Shown in pieces: positions 53,739 through 62,464 of a stretch of DNA of 64,000 nucleotides. The DNA lies in NCBI RefSeq assembly GCF_008806595.1, contig NZ_VZRB01000028.1:50203-114202 (forward strand), in the 5' to 3' direction. The DNA comes from Streptomyces luteolifulvus. GTDB taxonomy: Bacteria; Actinomycetota; Actinomycetes; Streptomycetales; Streptomycetaceae. Position numbers and translations under genes: made by a program. The notes beneath the pieces were generated by a model. The model searched no databases, was not told the origin of the DNA, and saw only the letters and a program-made list of their open reading frames with translations. Numbering within the stretch: the stretch's first letter is position 1; each line of letters opens with the position of its first letter.

Positions 53739-55809
53739 GAGATGCCTCCCCTTGCTTGTTCATGTCCCCCGGCCCGGCGTCCCCCCGCCTCGGGCTCTCC
53801 TTCCGCGGCGCGTCCTCGGCGGGCGGGTCGTCCTGGCGTCGGGTGCCGGAGACGGGCCGGGGCACGACCCGCGCGCCATTGCCGGGCAGCGCCGTGGGGT
53901 CGGCCGTGGGCGCCCCCACGGACGTCCGCGGTGCGATCGGGTCCCGCGGCGGCAGCGGCGGAACCTGGTCGCTCGGCTGCACCGGCACGGTGGCGGCCTT
54001 CTCCCCGCCCCCACGCGGCAGACCGGCGTCATTGAGCCCACGATTGCGCCGCGAGTCCTTGGGCTCCAGCGGTATCGGCGAGCCCCTCAGCGGCTCGTCG
54101 GCGGTCCGTGGCAGCGTCAGCCGGAACTGCGAGCCGCCGCCCGGTTCACCCCAGGCCTGCAGCCAGCCGCCGTGCAGCCGCGCGTCCTCCAGGGCAATGG
54201 ACAGCCCGAGGCCCGTACCGCCGGTGGTACGCGCGCGTGCCGGGTCGGCCCGCCAGAAGCGGCTGAAGACGCGGGTCGCCTCGCCCGGCTTGAGCCCGAC
54301 ACCGTAGTCGCGCACCGCGACGGCGACCGCGCCGCCCGCCGCGGCAAGCTTGACGACGACGTCCTTGCCCTCGCCGTGCTCCACGGCGTTCACGACGAGG
54401 TTGCGCAGCACCCGCTCCACGCGCCGGGCGTCGGCCTCGGCGACCACGGGCTGCTGGTCGCCCACCACGCGTATGTGGGTGCCCTTGCGCTCGGCGAGTG
54501 GCTCGGCTCCGCTGACGACCCGCCGCACGACCTCCCTGAGGTCGATCGGCTCGGCCTCCAGCGCGGCCGCACCCGCGTCGAAGCGGCTGATCTCCAGCAG
54601 GTCCGCCAGCAGCGACTCGAACCGGTCCAGCTGGTCGGCGAGCAGCTCGGCCGACCGCGCGGTCACCGGGTCGAAGTCCTCCCGCGCCTCGTGGATGACG
54701 TCCGCGGCCATCCGCACGGTCGTCAGCGGGGTCCGCAGCTCGTGCGACACGTCGGAGACGAACCGCCGCTGCATCCGCGACAGGTCCTCCAGCTGCTGGA
54801 TCTTCAGCTGAAGGTTCTGCGCCATCTTGTTGAAGGCCTCGCCGAGCCGCGCGATGTCGTCCTCACCGGTGACCTTCATACGTTCCTGCAGACGCCCGGC
54901 GGACAGCCGCTCGGCGATCCCGGCCGCCATCCGCACCGGGGTGACGACCTGCCGCACCACGAGCCATGCGATGGCCCCGAGGAGCACGACGACGAACAGA
55001 CCCGCCGTCGCCAGCGTCCCCTTGACCAGGCTCAGCGACTTCTCCTCCTGGGTGAGCGGGAAGAGGTAGTAGAGCTGATACGGGTCGCCGTTCGGGTCAT
55101 TGACCTGCTTGCCGACGACCAGGCCCGGCTGGGACTCCTTGTGGGCGTCGGCGTTGTAGAAGATGCGCGTGTAGCTCTGGGCCGCTGCCGTGCTTTTGTC
55201 GACCCGCTCCCGCAGGTCCTCGGGGACGCTGGCGGTGGGGTTCACGCGGCCCGAGGCACGCGGTCCGCGACCGCCGCCGCTGTCGTTGCCGACGGGCAGA
55301 GTCACCACGTCGAAGGCGCCCTGGCCGCCGCTGGAGAGGGACGCCACGAGGCTGCTCATCCACTCGATGACGTTCTGCGCGGGCCGGCCGTCCACCGTGG
55401 AACTGTCGTCACCGGTGCCGCTCGCCGCCTCGTCGGCCTTCTGCTTGGCCACCGCGAACCCGCCGGTCGCCTGGCTCTGCGAGGCCTTCACCTTGGCGTC
55501 CAGGAGCCCGTTGCGCACCTGCCCGATGACGACGAACCCGAGCAGCAGGACCACACCCAGCGACATCAGCAGCGTCGTGGCGACTACCTTGAGCTGGATG
55601 TTGCGCCGCCACAGCCGCATGACGGGCAGCAGCGGGCGTCGCACCCAGCGCATGAACAGGCGGAGGACCGGGCTGCCCTGGACTCCGCCCTGCAGCAGCC
55701 CTCCCTCGAAGAAGCGTGCCCAGCGGGAGCCCGCCGTCTTCCGGCCGACAGGCCGCCCCGTGTGAGCCCCGGTCCGCCCGGGCGACGAAGCGGCACTGTC
55801 TCCGGACAT
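53728..55809 (-). CDS. mtrB: Sensor histidine kinase MtrB
   Basis: The 693-residue sensor kinase has two membrane helices (about 72-95 and about 268-293) around an extracytoplasmic domain, a HAMP domain (VVTPVRMAAGIAERLSAGRL) and a DHp helix with the phosphorylated His in VSDVSHELRTPL. The ATPase domain has NLVVNAVEHG (N-box), DYGVGLKPGEA and GGTGLGLSIA. The C-terminus is a long Pro/Arg-rich tail. It phosphorylates MtrA and so controls division, wall and osmotic or antibiotic genes in actinobacteria. The ATG at 55809 lies one base after the mtrA stop. Confidence 0.96.
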   Translation of the reverse strand: MSGDSAASSPGRTGAHTGRPVGRKTAGSRWARFFEGGLLQGGVQGSPVLRLFMRWVRRPLLPVMRLWRRNIQLKVVATTLLMSLGVVLLLGFVVIGQVRNGLLDAKVKASQSQATGGFAVAKQKADEAASGTGDDSSTVDGRPAQNVIEWMSSLVASLSSGGQGAFDVVTLPVGNDSGGGRGPRASGRVNPTASVPEDLRERVDKSTAAAQSYTRIFYNADAHKESQPGLVVGKQVNDPNGDPYQLYYLFPLTQEEKSLSLVKGTLATAGLFVVVLLGAIAWLVVRQVVTPVRMAAGIAERLSAGRLQERMKVTGEDDIARLGEAFNKMAQNLQLKIQQLEDLSRMQRRFVSDVSHELRTPLTTVRMAADVIHEAREDFDPVTARSAELLADQLDRFESLLADLLEISRFDAGAAALEAEPIDLREVVRRVVSGAEPLAERKGTHIRVVGDQQPVVAEADARRVERVLRNLVVNAVEHGEGKDVVVKLAAAGGAVAVAVRDYGVGLKPGEATRVFSRFWRADPARARTTGGTGLGLSIALEDARLHGGWLQAWGEPGGGSQFRLTLPRTADEPLRGSPIPLEPKDSRRNRGLNDAGLPRGGGEKAATVPVQPSDQVPPLPPRDPIAPRTSVGAPTADPTALPGNGARVVPRPVSGTRRQDDPPAEDAPRKESPRRGDAGPGDMNKQGEASRGR

Positions 55810-55810
55810 G

Positions 55811-56500
55811 TCAGCTGGGTCCTGCCTTGTATCCCACACCACGGACGGTCACCACGATCTCCGGCCGCTCCGGGTCCCTCTCGACCTTGGAACGCAGCCG
55901 CTGCACATGCACATTGACGAGACGCGTGTCCGCGGCGTGCCGGTAGCCCCACACCTGCTCGAGCAGGACCTCACGCGTGAACACCTGCCACGGCTTGCGT
56001 GCCAGCGCGACCAGCAGATCGAACTCCAGCGGCGTCAGCGCGATCGACTGCCCGTCCCGCTTCACGGAGTGACCGGCCACGTCGATCACGAGATCACCGA
56101 TGGCAAGCTGCTCCGGCGCCGGCTCCTCCGACCTCCGCAGCCGCGCCCGGATCCTGGCGACGAGCTCCTTCGGCTTGAACGGCTTCACGATGTAGTCGTC
56201 GGCGCCCGACTCCAGGCCCACGACGACGTCGACGGTGTCGCTCTTGGCCGTGAGCATCACGATCGGCACACCCGACTCCGCCCTGATCAGGCGGCACACC
56301 TCGATGCCGTCCCGGCCGGGCAGCATCAGGTCGAGCAGCACGAGATCGGGCTTGGCCTCACGGAATGCTGCCAGCGCCTTGTCGCCGTCGGCTACGAAAG
56401 ACGGCTCAAAACCTTCACCACGCAGCACGATGCCGAGCATCTCGGCCAGTGCGGTGTCGTCGTCGACGACAAGGACTCGTCCCTTCATAAACGACATCAT
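55811..56500 (-). CDS. mtrA: Response regulator MtrA
   Basis: This OmpR/PhoB-type regulator is 229 residues if begun at the ATG 56500. The receiver has VVDDD, the phospho-Asp in LVLLDLMLPG and the Lys in YIVKPFKP. The winged helix has LTPLEFDLLVALARKPWQVFTREVLLEQVWGYRHAADTRLVNVHV. Three close ATG codons (56500, 56497, 56488) make the precise start uncertain by four residues. It is the first gene of mtrA-mtrB-lpqB and is the output regulator for the MtrB sensor. Confidence 0.97.
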   Translation of the reverse strand: MMSFMKGRVLVVDDDTALAEMLGIVLRGEGFEPSFVADGDKALAAFREAKPDLVLLDLMLPGRDGIEVCRLIRAESGVPIVMLTAKSDTVDVVVGLESGADDYIVKPFKPKELVARIRARLRRSEEPAPEQLAIGDLVIDVAGHSVKRDGQSIALTPLEFDLLVALARKPWQVFTREVLLEQVWGYRHAADTRLVNVHVQRLRSKVERDPERPEIVVTVRGVGYKAGPS

Positions 56501-56820
56501 CCCATTCTCATAACGGTGGCGAAGACGCAGGTGAGACACCTCACTGCCCCGTGACCATAGTCGTACGCGACCGTCACTGTCTGCCCCCGTCCGCTGACGT
56601 CGATGTCAGTGACGGATGCCGGCACGTCGACCGCCACCCGCCCCGCCATCCTTACCCACCGTGTACCCAGCTCCCATCCCGCCTCGGAGATCCGCAGTTG
56701 GGCGACCGCACTCGTGGGTGAGCGGGTCGTTGCCGTCGCCGTTGGATGTCACGGCCCCTCTGCCTGCGAATCGCCGCAGGTGGAGGGGCCATGTTCGCGA
56801 ATCGGGCCGACCTCATCCCC
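56501..56820. promoter_or_regulatory. mtrA control region
   Basis: It holds an inverted repeat CGTCACTG (56572-56579) / CAGTGACG (56607-56614), with a 27-base spacer, in the expected promoter area. The long hairpin 56753-56790 belongs to the mtnA end. No gene is recognised here. Confidence 0.4.
56753..56790 (-). terminator. mtnA terminator-like hairpin
   Basis: GGCCCCTCTGCCTGCG pairs with CGCAGGTGGAGGGGCC across a short loop, just downstream of mtnA. There is no U-run, which is normal in Streptomyces terminators. Confidence 0.65.
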
Positions 56821-57969
56821 CTAGCTGATCGTTACCTGGCTCGACCTGGCACACAGCTCTGTCAGAGCCTCAGCCGTCACGGGCGACACGACGCCCTCCT
56901 CGGTGACGATCGCCGTCACGAGCTCGGGCGGCGTCACGTCGAACGCCGGGTTGTACGCCTGGGTCCCCAGGGGTGCCACCGGAATCCCGCCTCCCGCTTC
57001 CGCTCCCGCCACCGGCACCTGCGGTGCTGTGACCTCCGTCACCTCATGACCGGGGCGCTGCTCGACCTCGATGGACGCCCCGTCCGGCGTGTCCGGGTCG
57101 ATCGTCGTCACCGGCGCCACGACGATGAACGGCACATGGTGATACCGCGCGAGCACGGCGAGCGGATAGCTCCCCACCTTGTTCGCCACCGAACCGTCGG
57201 CGGCGATGCGGTCCGCCCCGATCAGCACCGCATCCACCTCCCCCGCCGAGAACAGGGAGCCCGCCGCGCCGTCGGTGAGCAAGGTGTACGCCATCCCGTT
57301 GCGCGCCGCCTCGTACGCCGTCAGGCGAGCGCCTTGCAGCAGCGGACGCGTTTCGTCGACCCACAGCCGCCGCAGCTGGCCGACCCGGTGCGCGGTGAGC
57401 GCCACGGCGAACGCCGTCCCCTCGCCGCCCGACACCAGCGACCCGGTGTTGCAGTGCGTGAGAATCCGGTGCCCGCCCCCGGGCAGCAACTCCTCCAGCA
57501 GCGCCATCCCGTGCTCGGCCATCCGGGCGCTGGCCTCGGCGTCCTCCTGATGCAGCGCCCGTGCCGCGGCGAGCGCCGCCTCGGCGGCCCGGCCGGCGTC
57601 ACCACTCTTGGCGAGCTCGGCCAGATACGCGGACCGGGCCCTGCGCACACCGACAGCGAGATTCACCGCGGTGGGCCGGGCTCCTGCCAGCGCAGTCGCG
57701 GCCTCGTCCACGTCGAAGCCGCGCGCGGCGGCGAGCGCGACACCATACGCCCCGGCGATACCGAGCAGCGGTGCCCCGCGCACGGCGAGCGAACGGATCG
57801 CCTCCACCAGCGCGGGCGCGTCCGTACAGACCAGCTCGACCTCCTCCGCCGGCAGCCTCGTCTGGTCGAGAAGGACCAGTACGGGCCCTTCGGGTGGCTC
57901 GTCCCAGCGGATCGCCGGAATCCCGCTCGGCCGTTTGTCCTCACCGCTTTGCACGTACTGATCAGCCAT
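56821..57969 (-). CDS. mtnA: S-methyl-5-thioribose-1-phosphate isomerase
   Basis: MtnA converts methylthioribose-1-phosphate to methylthioribulose-1-phosphate in the methionine salvage pathway. The 382-residue product has VRGAPLLGIAGAYG, the catalytic Cys in ILTHCNTGSL and the catalytic Asp in LIGADRIAADGSVANKVGSY. YNPAFDVTPPELV is close to the C-terminus. This is the full family layout (eIF2B-like). The ATG at 57969 begins MADQYVQSG. It is divergent from the DUF4129/MoxR operon; no other salvage genes are in the window. Confidence 0.96.
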   Translation of the reverse strand: MADQYVQSGEDKRPSGIPAIRWDEPPEGPVLVLLDQTRLPAEEVELVCTDAPALVEAIRSLAVRGAPLLGIAGAYGVALAAARGFDVDEAATALAGARPTAVNLAVGVRRARSAYLAELAKSGDAGRAAEAALAAARALHQEDAEASARMAEHGMALLEELLPGGGHRILTHCNTGSLVSGGEGTAFAVALTAHRVGQLRRLWVDETRPLLQGARLTAYEAARNGMAYTLLTDGAAGSLFSAGEVDAVLIGADRIAADGSVANKVGSYPLAVLARYHHVPFIVVAPVTTIDPDTPDGASIEVEQRPGHEVTEVTAPQVPVAGAEAGGGIPVAPLGTQAYNPAFDVTPPELVTAIVTEEGVVSPVTAEALTELCARSSQVTIS

Positions 57970-58109
57970 GCGATCAGTCTGCCCCTTCTGCGGCGGACAA
58001 TTGAAGGTGTGCAGCCCATACCGCGGCCGGTCACCCGACGACCACCCCATGGCACGATGGCTGCCAACCTGCCGCCGCGACCGCGGACGGGCACCGTGAA
58101 GGAGCGACG

Positions 58110-59468
58110 ATGAAAGACACTCCGGGCTGGGCCTCGCCCGGATCCGCCCCGTCGGACGGGCAGGAACCCGGCGCGTCCCGCCCTGCCGACCAGCCGGGGG
58201 CCGCACAGCCCGCGGACCAACCCGGCCACAGCCCGCAGGACGCGCCCTCCCAGGGCCCGGGCTCGCAGTGGTCCAAGGAGCAGCCGCCCCCTGGCCAGTG
58301 GTCCGCCCCCACCGGCCCGACAGGCCATGGACAGACGGCTCCGCCACCCCCGCCGCCCGGCCCGGGCTGGGGTGCCCAGCCCCCTGCCGGCCCCGGCGGC
58401 TACGGGGGCTACGGTCCTCCCCCCGGCTCCGGCGGCTTCGGAGCCCCCGGTGCATACGGCGCCTGGGGAACCGGCTGGGGTGGCCCCCCGCCGGCGGCCA
58501 AGCCCGGCGTCATCCCGCTGCGTCCGCTCGGCGTCGGCGAGATCCTCGACGGTGCCGTCTCCACCATGCGCACCTACTGGCGCACGGTCCTCGGCATCTC
58601 GCTGACCGTCGCGGTCCTCACGGAGATCGTCGCCATCCTCGTCCAGGGCTTCGCCCTGAACGACACTGCCGGCGCCGACGCGTTCAACGACCCGAGCGCC
58701 ACCCTCAGCGAACTCACCCGTGCCATGGGCGACGCCTTCCTCGGCTCCGGTGTCATCTTCCTGATCTCCCTGGTCGGCACGATCACGGCAACGGCCCTGC
58801 TCACGACCGTCACCAGCCGTGCGGTGCTCGGCAAGCCGGTGACCATCGGTGAGGCCTGGCGCGACGCCCGCCCGCAGGTGCTGAAGCTGTTCGGCCTGAT
58901 CTTCCTCCTGCTGCTGATCACCTTCGGCGTGGTCCTCGTGGGCACGCTGCCCGGCATCCTCGTGGCCGTCGGGGGCAACTCCGAGGCAGGCGCCGCCCTC
59001 GCCATCCTGGGCGGCCTCGGCGCCGGTGTGGTCGCCGTGTGGCTGATGGTCCGCTTCTCCCTCGCCTCGCCCGCGCTGATGCTGGAGAAGCAGGGCATCG
59101 TGAAATCGATGAGCCGCTCCGCGAAACTCGTGCGCGGCTCCTGGTGGCGGATCTTCGGCATCCAGCTGCTCGCCATGATCATCGCGAACATCGTCGCGAT
59201 GATCGTCGTCATCCCGTTCACCCTCTTCGCCGCCGCACTGAACGGGGGTTTCACCGTCTTCCTCAACGGCGGCGGCGACCTCGGCTGGTCGTTCCTGATC
59301 GTCAGCGGGATCGGATCGGTGATCGGCTCCATGATCACGTTCCCGATCACGGCAGGCGTCACCGTGCTCCTCTACATCGATCGGCGCATCCGCCGCGAGG
59401 CCCTCGATCTCGATCTGGCCCGCGCGGCCGGTGTCCAGGGCTACGGCACCGCCACCACGGGGAGCTGA
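58110..59468 (+). CDS. Multi-pass membrane protein with Pro/Gly-rich N-terminus
   Basis: The 452-residue protein has a long disordered N-terminal part (about 1-130) made of Gly, Pro, Gln and Ala, with GYGGYG-like motifs. About six membrane helices follow (first near 155-180), as in the glycerophosphoryl-diester-phosphodiesterase-type membrane domain (GVGEILDGAVSTMRTYWRTVLGISL). GAAGGAGCG lies before the ATG. It is the first gene of an operon with DUF4129, DUF4350, MoxR and DUF58 genes and its role is unknown. Confidence 0.8.
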   Translation: MKDTPGWASPGSAPSDGQEPGASRPADQPGAAQPADQPGHSPQDAPSQGPGSQWSKEQPPPGQWSAPTGPTGHGQTAPPPPPPGPGWGAQPPAGPGGYGGYGPPPGSGGFGAPGAYGAWGTGWGGPPPAAKPGVIPLRPLGVGEILDGAVSTMRTYWRTVLGISLTVAVLTEIVAILVQGFALNDTAGADAFNDPSATLSELTRAMGDAFLGSGVIFLISLVGTITATALLTTVTSRAVLGKPVTIGEAWRDARPQVLKLFGLIFLLLLITFGVVLVGTLPGILVAVGGNSEAGAALAILGGLGAGVVAVWLMVRFSLASPALMLEKQGIVKSMSRSAKLVRGSWWRIFGIQLLAMIIANIVAMIVVIPFTLFAAALNGGFTVFLNGGGDLGWSFLIVSGIGSVIGSMITFPITAGVTVLLYIDRRIRREALDLDLARAAGVQGYGTATTGS

Positions 59469-59472
59469 TGCG

Positions 59473-60282
59473 GTGAGTCTCGCGGGGGGAGTTCTCACAG
59501 CGGCACCGGCGGCTCTTCCACGCGCCGCCGACACAGCCGTACGGGCCTTGCTGCGTGCCGGCGACGCATCCGTGCTGTCGCTGGCGCACTCCGGGGACGA
59601 ACCACCGGTGACCATCCCTCGTGATCCCGCGCGGGAGGCAGCCCGGCGTGAGCTGTCCAAGCGCATGTACCACGAGAACGACCCCAACCCGTTGCAGCGC
59701 GCCCTGGACGCCTTCTGGGAATGGGTCGACAAGCTGTTCAACAGTGCAGCAGCCGCGACTCCCGGAGGCACGGTCGGCCTCGTCGTCGTCATCCTGGCCG
59801 TCCTCGCGGTCCTCGGAGCCCTCTGGTGGCGCCTCGGGACCCCCGGCCGCCAACCCACCTCCTCGGCGGCCCTGTTCGACGATCGCCCCCGCAGCGCCGC
59901 CGGGCACCGAGCCGCCGCCGAGGCGCACGCCGCCCAGGGCCACTGGAACCAGGCCCTCCAGGAACGCATGCGCGCCATCGTCCGCTCCCTGGAGGAGCGC
60001 GCCCTTCTCGACGGCCGCCCCGGCCGCACCGCCGACGAGGCGGCCGCCGAAGCGGGCCGCGCCCTCCCCTCGCACGCGGACCGACTGCCCACCGCGGCCC
60101 GGGAGTTCGACGACGTGACATACGGCGGCCGGACGGCGACCGAGCAGTCGTACCACCGCATCGCCGAACTCGACCGCGACCTGGAGCGCACCAAGCCGGC
60201 GCTCGCGAGCAGCAGCAGCACCAACAGCAGCGACGGCAGCCATAACGCGGTCCCCAACACCCGCCGGGGAGCCGCCGAATGA
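59473..60282 (+). CDS. DUF4129 domain protein
   Basis: The 269-residue protein has a membrane helix near 98-118 and a C-terminal DUF4129 domain (AAAEAHAAQGHWNQALQERMRAIVRSLEERALL.. GRTADEAAAEAGRAL.. FDDVTYGGR). These proteins are typical companions of MoxR/DUF58 operons in actinobacteria and are supposed to be membrane-side scaffold parts. The GTG start at 59473 is four bases after the previous stop. It overlaps the DUF4350 gene by an ATGA. Confidence 0.88.
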   Translation: MSLAGGVLTAAPAALPRAADTAVRALLRAGDASVLSLAHSGDEPPVTIPRDPAREAARRELSKRMYHENDPNPLQRALDAFWEWVDKLFNSAAAATPGGTVGLVVVILAVLAVLGALWWRLGTPGRQPTSSAALFDDRPRSAAGHRAAAEAHAAQGHWNQALQERMRAIVRSLEERALLDGRPGRTADEAAAEAGRALPSHADRLPTAAREFDDVTYGGRTATEQSYHRIAELDRDLERTKPALASSSSTNSSDGSHNAVPNTRRGAAE

Positions 60283-61475
60283 CCCCTGAGGCCACGCTCC
60301 CGTCCACCTCGGCCTCGCCCACCGCCCGCCAGGTGTGGTCCCGCTCGCGCGGCATCCTGCTCGCCGCCGTACTGCTCCTGGTGGGGGCGGTCGCCATCGC
60401 CGTGATCCGCTCCGATGCCCGACATGGCAGTCTCGACCCGCGCTCGGCCGACCCCTCCGGCAGCCGCGCCGCCGCCGAACTCCTCGCCGACCGCGGTGTG
60501 TCCACCCGCGTGGTGACCACTCTGGACGAGGCACGAGCCGCGGCCGGCCCGGACACCACCCTCCTCGTCGCTGTGCCCGACCTGTTGACGCACCGTCAAC
60601 AGAGCCAACTGCACGGGGCAGTCGCCGGCTCCGGAGGCCGTACCGTCCTCGTCGCACCAGGCAGCTGGTCCGTCGAACGGCTCGCCCCCGGCGTCGTCGC
60701 CGACCCTGCCACCAGCCTCGACTCGACGCTCTCCCCCGACTGCACTCTGCCCGCCGCCCAGCGCGCGGGAAGGGCCGACACGGGCGGCATCCGCTACACC
60801 GCGACGCGCCCCGACGCCGACGAGTGCTACCCCAGCGAGCGCCTGGCCACCCTGGTCCGGGTTCCGGACGCGTCCGGGAACGGTGACACCGTTCTGTTCG
60901 GCGCGCCCGACATCCTCTACAACGATCGTCTCGACGAGCAGGGCAATGCCTCGCTCGCGCTCCAACTCCTCGGCTCCCGCGCCCATCTGGTCTGGTACCT
61001 CCCCTCGCTGTCCGACGCCACGACCCCCGACCCCGAAGACGAACGCGGCCTCTTCGACCTGCTCCCCTCGGGCTGGCTCTGGGGCACGCTGCAACTCTTC
61101 ATCGCGGCAGCCCTGGCCGCCATGTGGCGGGCACGCCGACTCGGCCCCCTCGTGCCCGAAAAACTCCCCGTGGCGATCCGCGCCTCCGAAACCGTGGAAG
61201 GCCGAGCCCGCCTCTACCGCAAGGCCAACTCCCGTGACCGCGCTGCCGCCGCTCTTCGCTCCACCACCCGCACCCGCCTCGCCCCCCTCGTAGGCGTCCC
61301 CGTCGCCCAGGCGCACGCGCCCGAGGCACTGCTCCCCGCGCTGTCCGCCCACCTCCACGGCGACGGACAGGCCCTGCACTCCCTCCTCTTCGGCCCGCCG
61401 CCCGGCGACGACGCGGCCCTCATCGCCCTCGCCGACCAACTCGACGCCCTCGAAAGAGAGGTACGCCGTCCATGA
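60279..61475 (+). CDS. DUF4350 domain membrane protein
   Basis: The 398-residue protein has an N-terminal membrane helix (about 26-43), a DUF4350 globular domain (SADPSGSRAAAELLADRGV.. TLLVAVPDLLT) and a second helix near 266-286. A C-terminal cytoplasmic part (YRKANSRDRAAAALRSTT) ends in a basic stretch. DUF4350 resembles the GATase-like domains found with MoxR operons. It overlaps its neighbours on both sides by ATGA, showing a tight operon. Function unknown. Confidence 0.88.
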   Translation: MTPEATLPSTSASPTARQVWSRSRGILLAAVLLLVGAVAIAVIRSDARHGSLDPRSADPSGSRAAAELLADRGVSTRVVTTLDEARAAAGPDTTLLVAVPDLLTHRQQSQLHGAVAGSGGRTVLVAPGSWSVERLAPGVVADPATSLDSTLSPDCTLPAAQRAGRADTGGIRYTATRPDADECYPSERLATLVRVPDASGNGDTVLFGAPDILYNDRLDEQGNASLALQLLGSRAHLVWYLPSLSDATTPDPEDERGLFDLLPSGWLWGTLQLFIAAALAAMWRARRLGPLVPEKLPVAIRASETVEGRARLYRKANSRDRAAAALRSTTRTRLAPLVGVPVAQAHAPEALLPALSAHLHGDGQALHSLLFGPPPGDDAALIALADQLDALEREVRRP

Positions 61476-62464
61476 TGGACCCGACCACTGACAACGCCGG
61501 GTACACCGGGGATCCGGGCACCGCCCGGGCCTCCCTGGAGGCCCTGCGCGCCGAGATCGCCAAAGCCGTGGTCGGCCAGGACCCCGCCGTGACCGGCCTC
61601 GTCGTCGCCCTCCTCTGCCGCGGACACGTTCTACTTGAAGGAGTCCCCGGAGTCGCCAAAACGTTGCTCGTCCGCGCGCTCGCCTCCGCCCTCGAACTCG
61701 ACACCAAGCGCGTTCAGTTCACCCCGGACCTGATGCCCAGCGATGTGACCGGCTCCCTGGTCTATGACACCCGCACCGCGCAGTTCTCCTTCCAGCCCGG
61801 CCCGGTCTTCACCAACCTCCTGCTCGCCGACGAAATCAACCGCACGCCGCCGAAGACGCAGTCGTCCCTCCTGGAAGCAATGGAGGAACGCCAGGTCACG
61901 GTCGATGGCACCCCGCGTCCGCTGCCCGAACCCTTCCTGGTGGCCGCGACCCAGAACCCGGTCGAGTACGAGGGGACGTATCCCCTGCCCGAGGCCCAGC
62001 TGGACCGCTTTCTCCTCAAGCTCACCATCCCGCTGCCGTCCCGCCAGGACGAGATCAACGTCCTCACCCGCCATGCAGAGGGCTTCAACCCGCGCGACCT
62101 GCGCGCTGCGGGCGTGCGCCCCGTAGCCAGCCGGGGCGATCTGGAAGCCGCGCGCGCCGCCGTCGCCAAGACGGCCGTCTCCCCGGAGATCACGGCCTAC
62201 GTGGTCGACATCTGCCGGGCCACCCGCGAGTCCCCGTCCCTCACCCTCGGCGTGTCACCCCGTGGCGCCACAGCCCTCCTCGCCACGTCCCGCGCCTGGG
62301 CCTGGCTGACGGGCCGCGACTACGTCATCCCCGACGACGTCAAGGCACTGGCGCTCCCCACCCTCCGCCACCGCGTACAACTCCGCCCGGAGGCCGAAAT
62401 GGAGGGCGTGACGGCCGACTCCGTCATCAGCGCTATCCTCGCCCACGTCCCCGTCCCCCGCTGA
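61472..62464 (+). CDS. MoxR-type AAA+ ATPase
   Basis: The 330-residue AAA+ ATPase has Walker A in LEGVPGVAKTLL (near residue 55), Walker B LLADEINR, sensor 1 VAATQNPVEYEGTYPLPEAQLDRF and the C-terminal lid. MoxR proteins act as chaperone-like activators working with DUF58/vWA proteins, here encoded by the next gene. A second ATG lies one codon downstream. The family role in Streptomyces is not well defined. Confidence 0.95.
   Translation: MMDPTTDNAGYTGDPGTARASLEALRAEIAKAVVGQDPAVTGLVVALLCRGHVLLEGVPGVAKTLLVRALASALELDTKRVQFTPDLMPSDVTGSLVYDTRTAQFSFQPGPVFTNLLLADEINRTPPKTQSSLLEAMEERQVTVDGTPRPLPEPFLVAATQNPVEYEGTYPLPEAQLDRFLLKLTIPLPSRQDEINVLTRHAEGFNPRDLRAAGVRPVASRGDLEAARAAVAKTAVSPEITAYVVDICRATRESPSLTLGVSPRGATALLATSRAWAWLTGRDYVIPDDVKALALPTLRHRVQLRPEAEMEGVTADSVISAILAHVPVPR

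Noticed and set aside
57663..61439. A 1,258-codon open frame on the minus strand
   Set aside because: It is antisense to the DUF4129/DUF4350 operon and mtnA-overlapping sequence; only shadow composition is seen.
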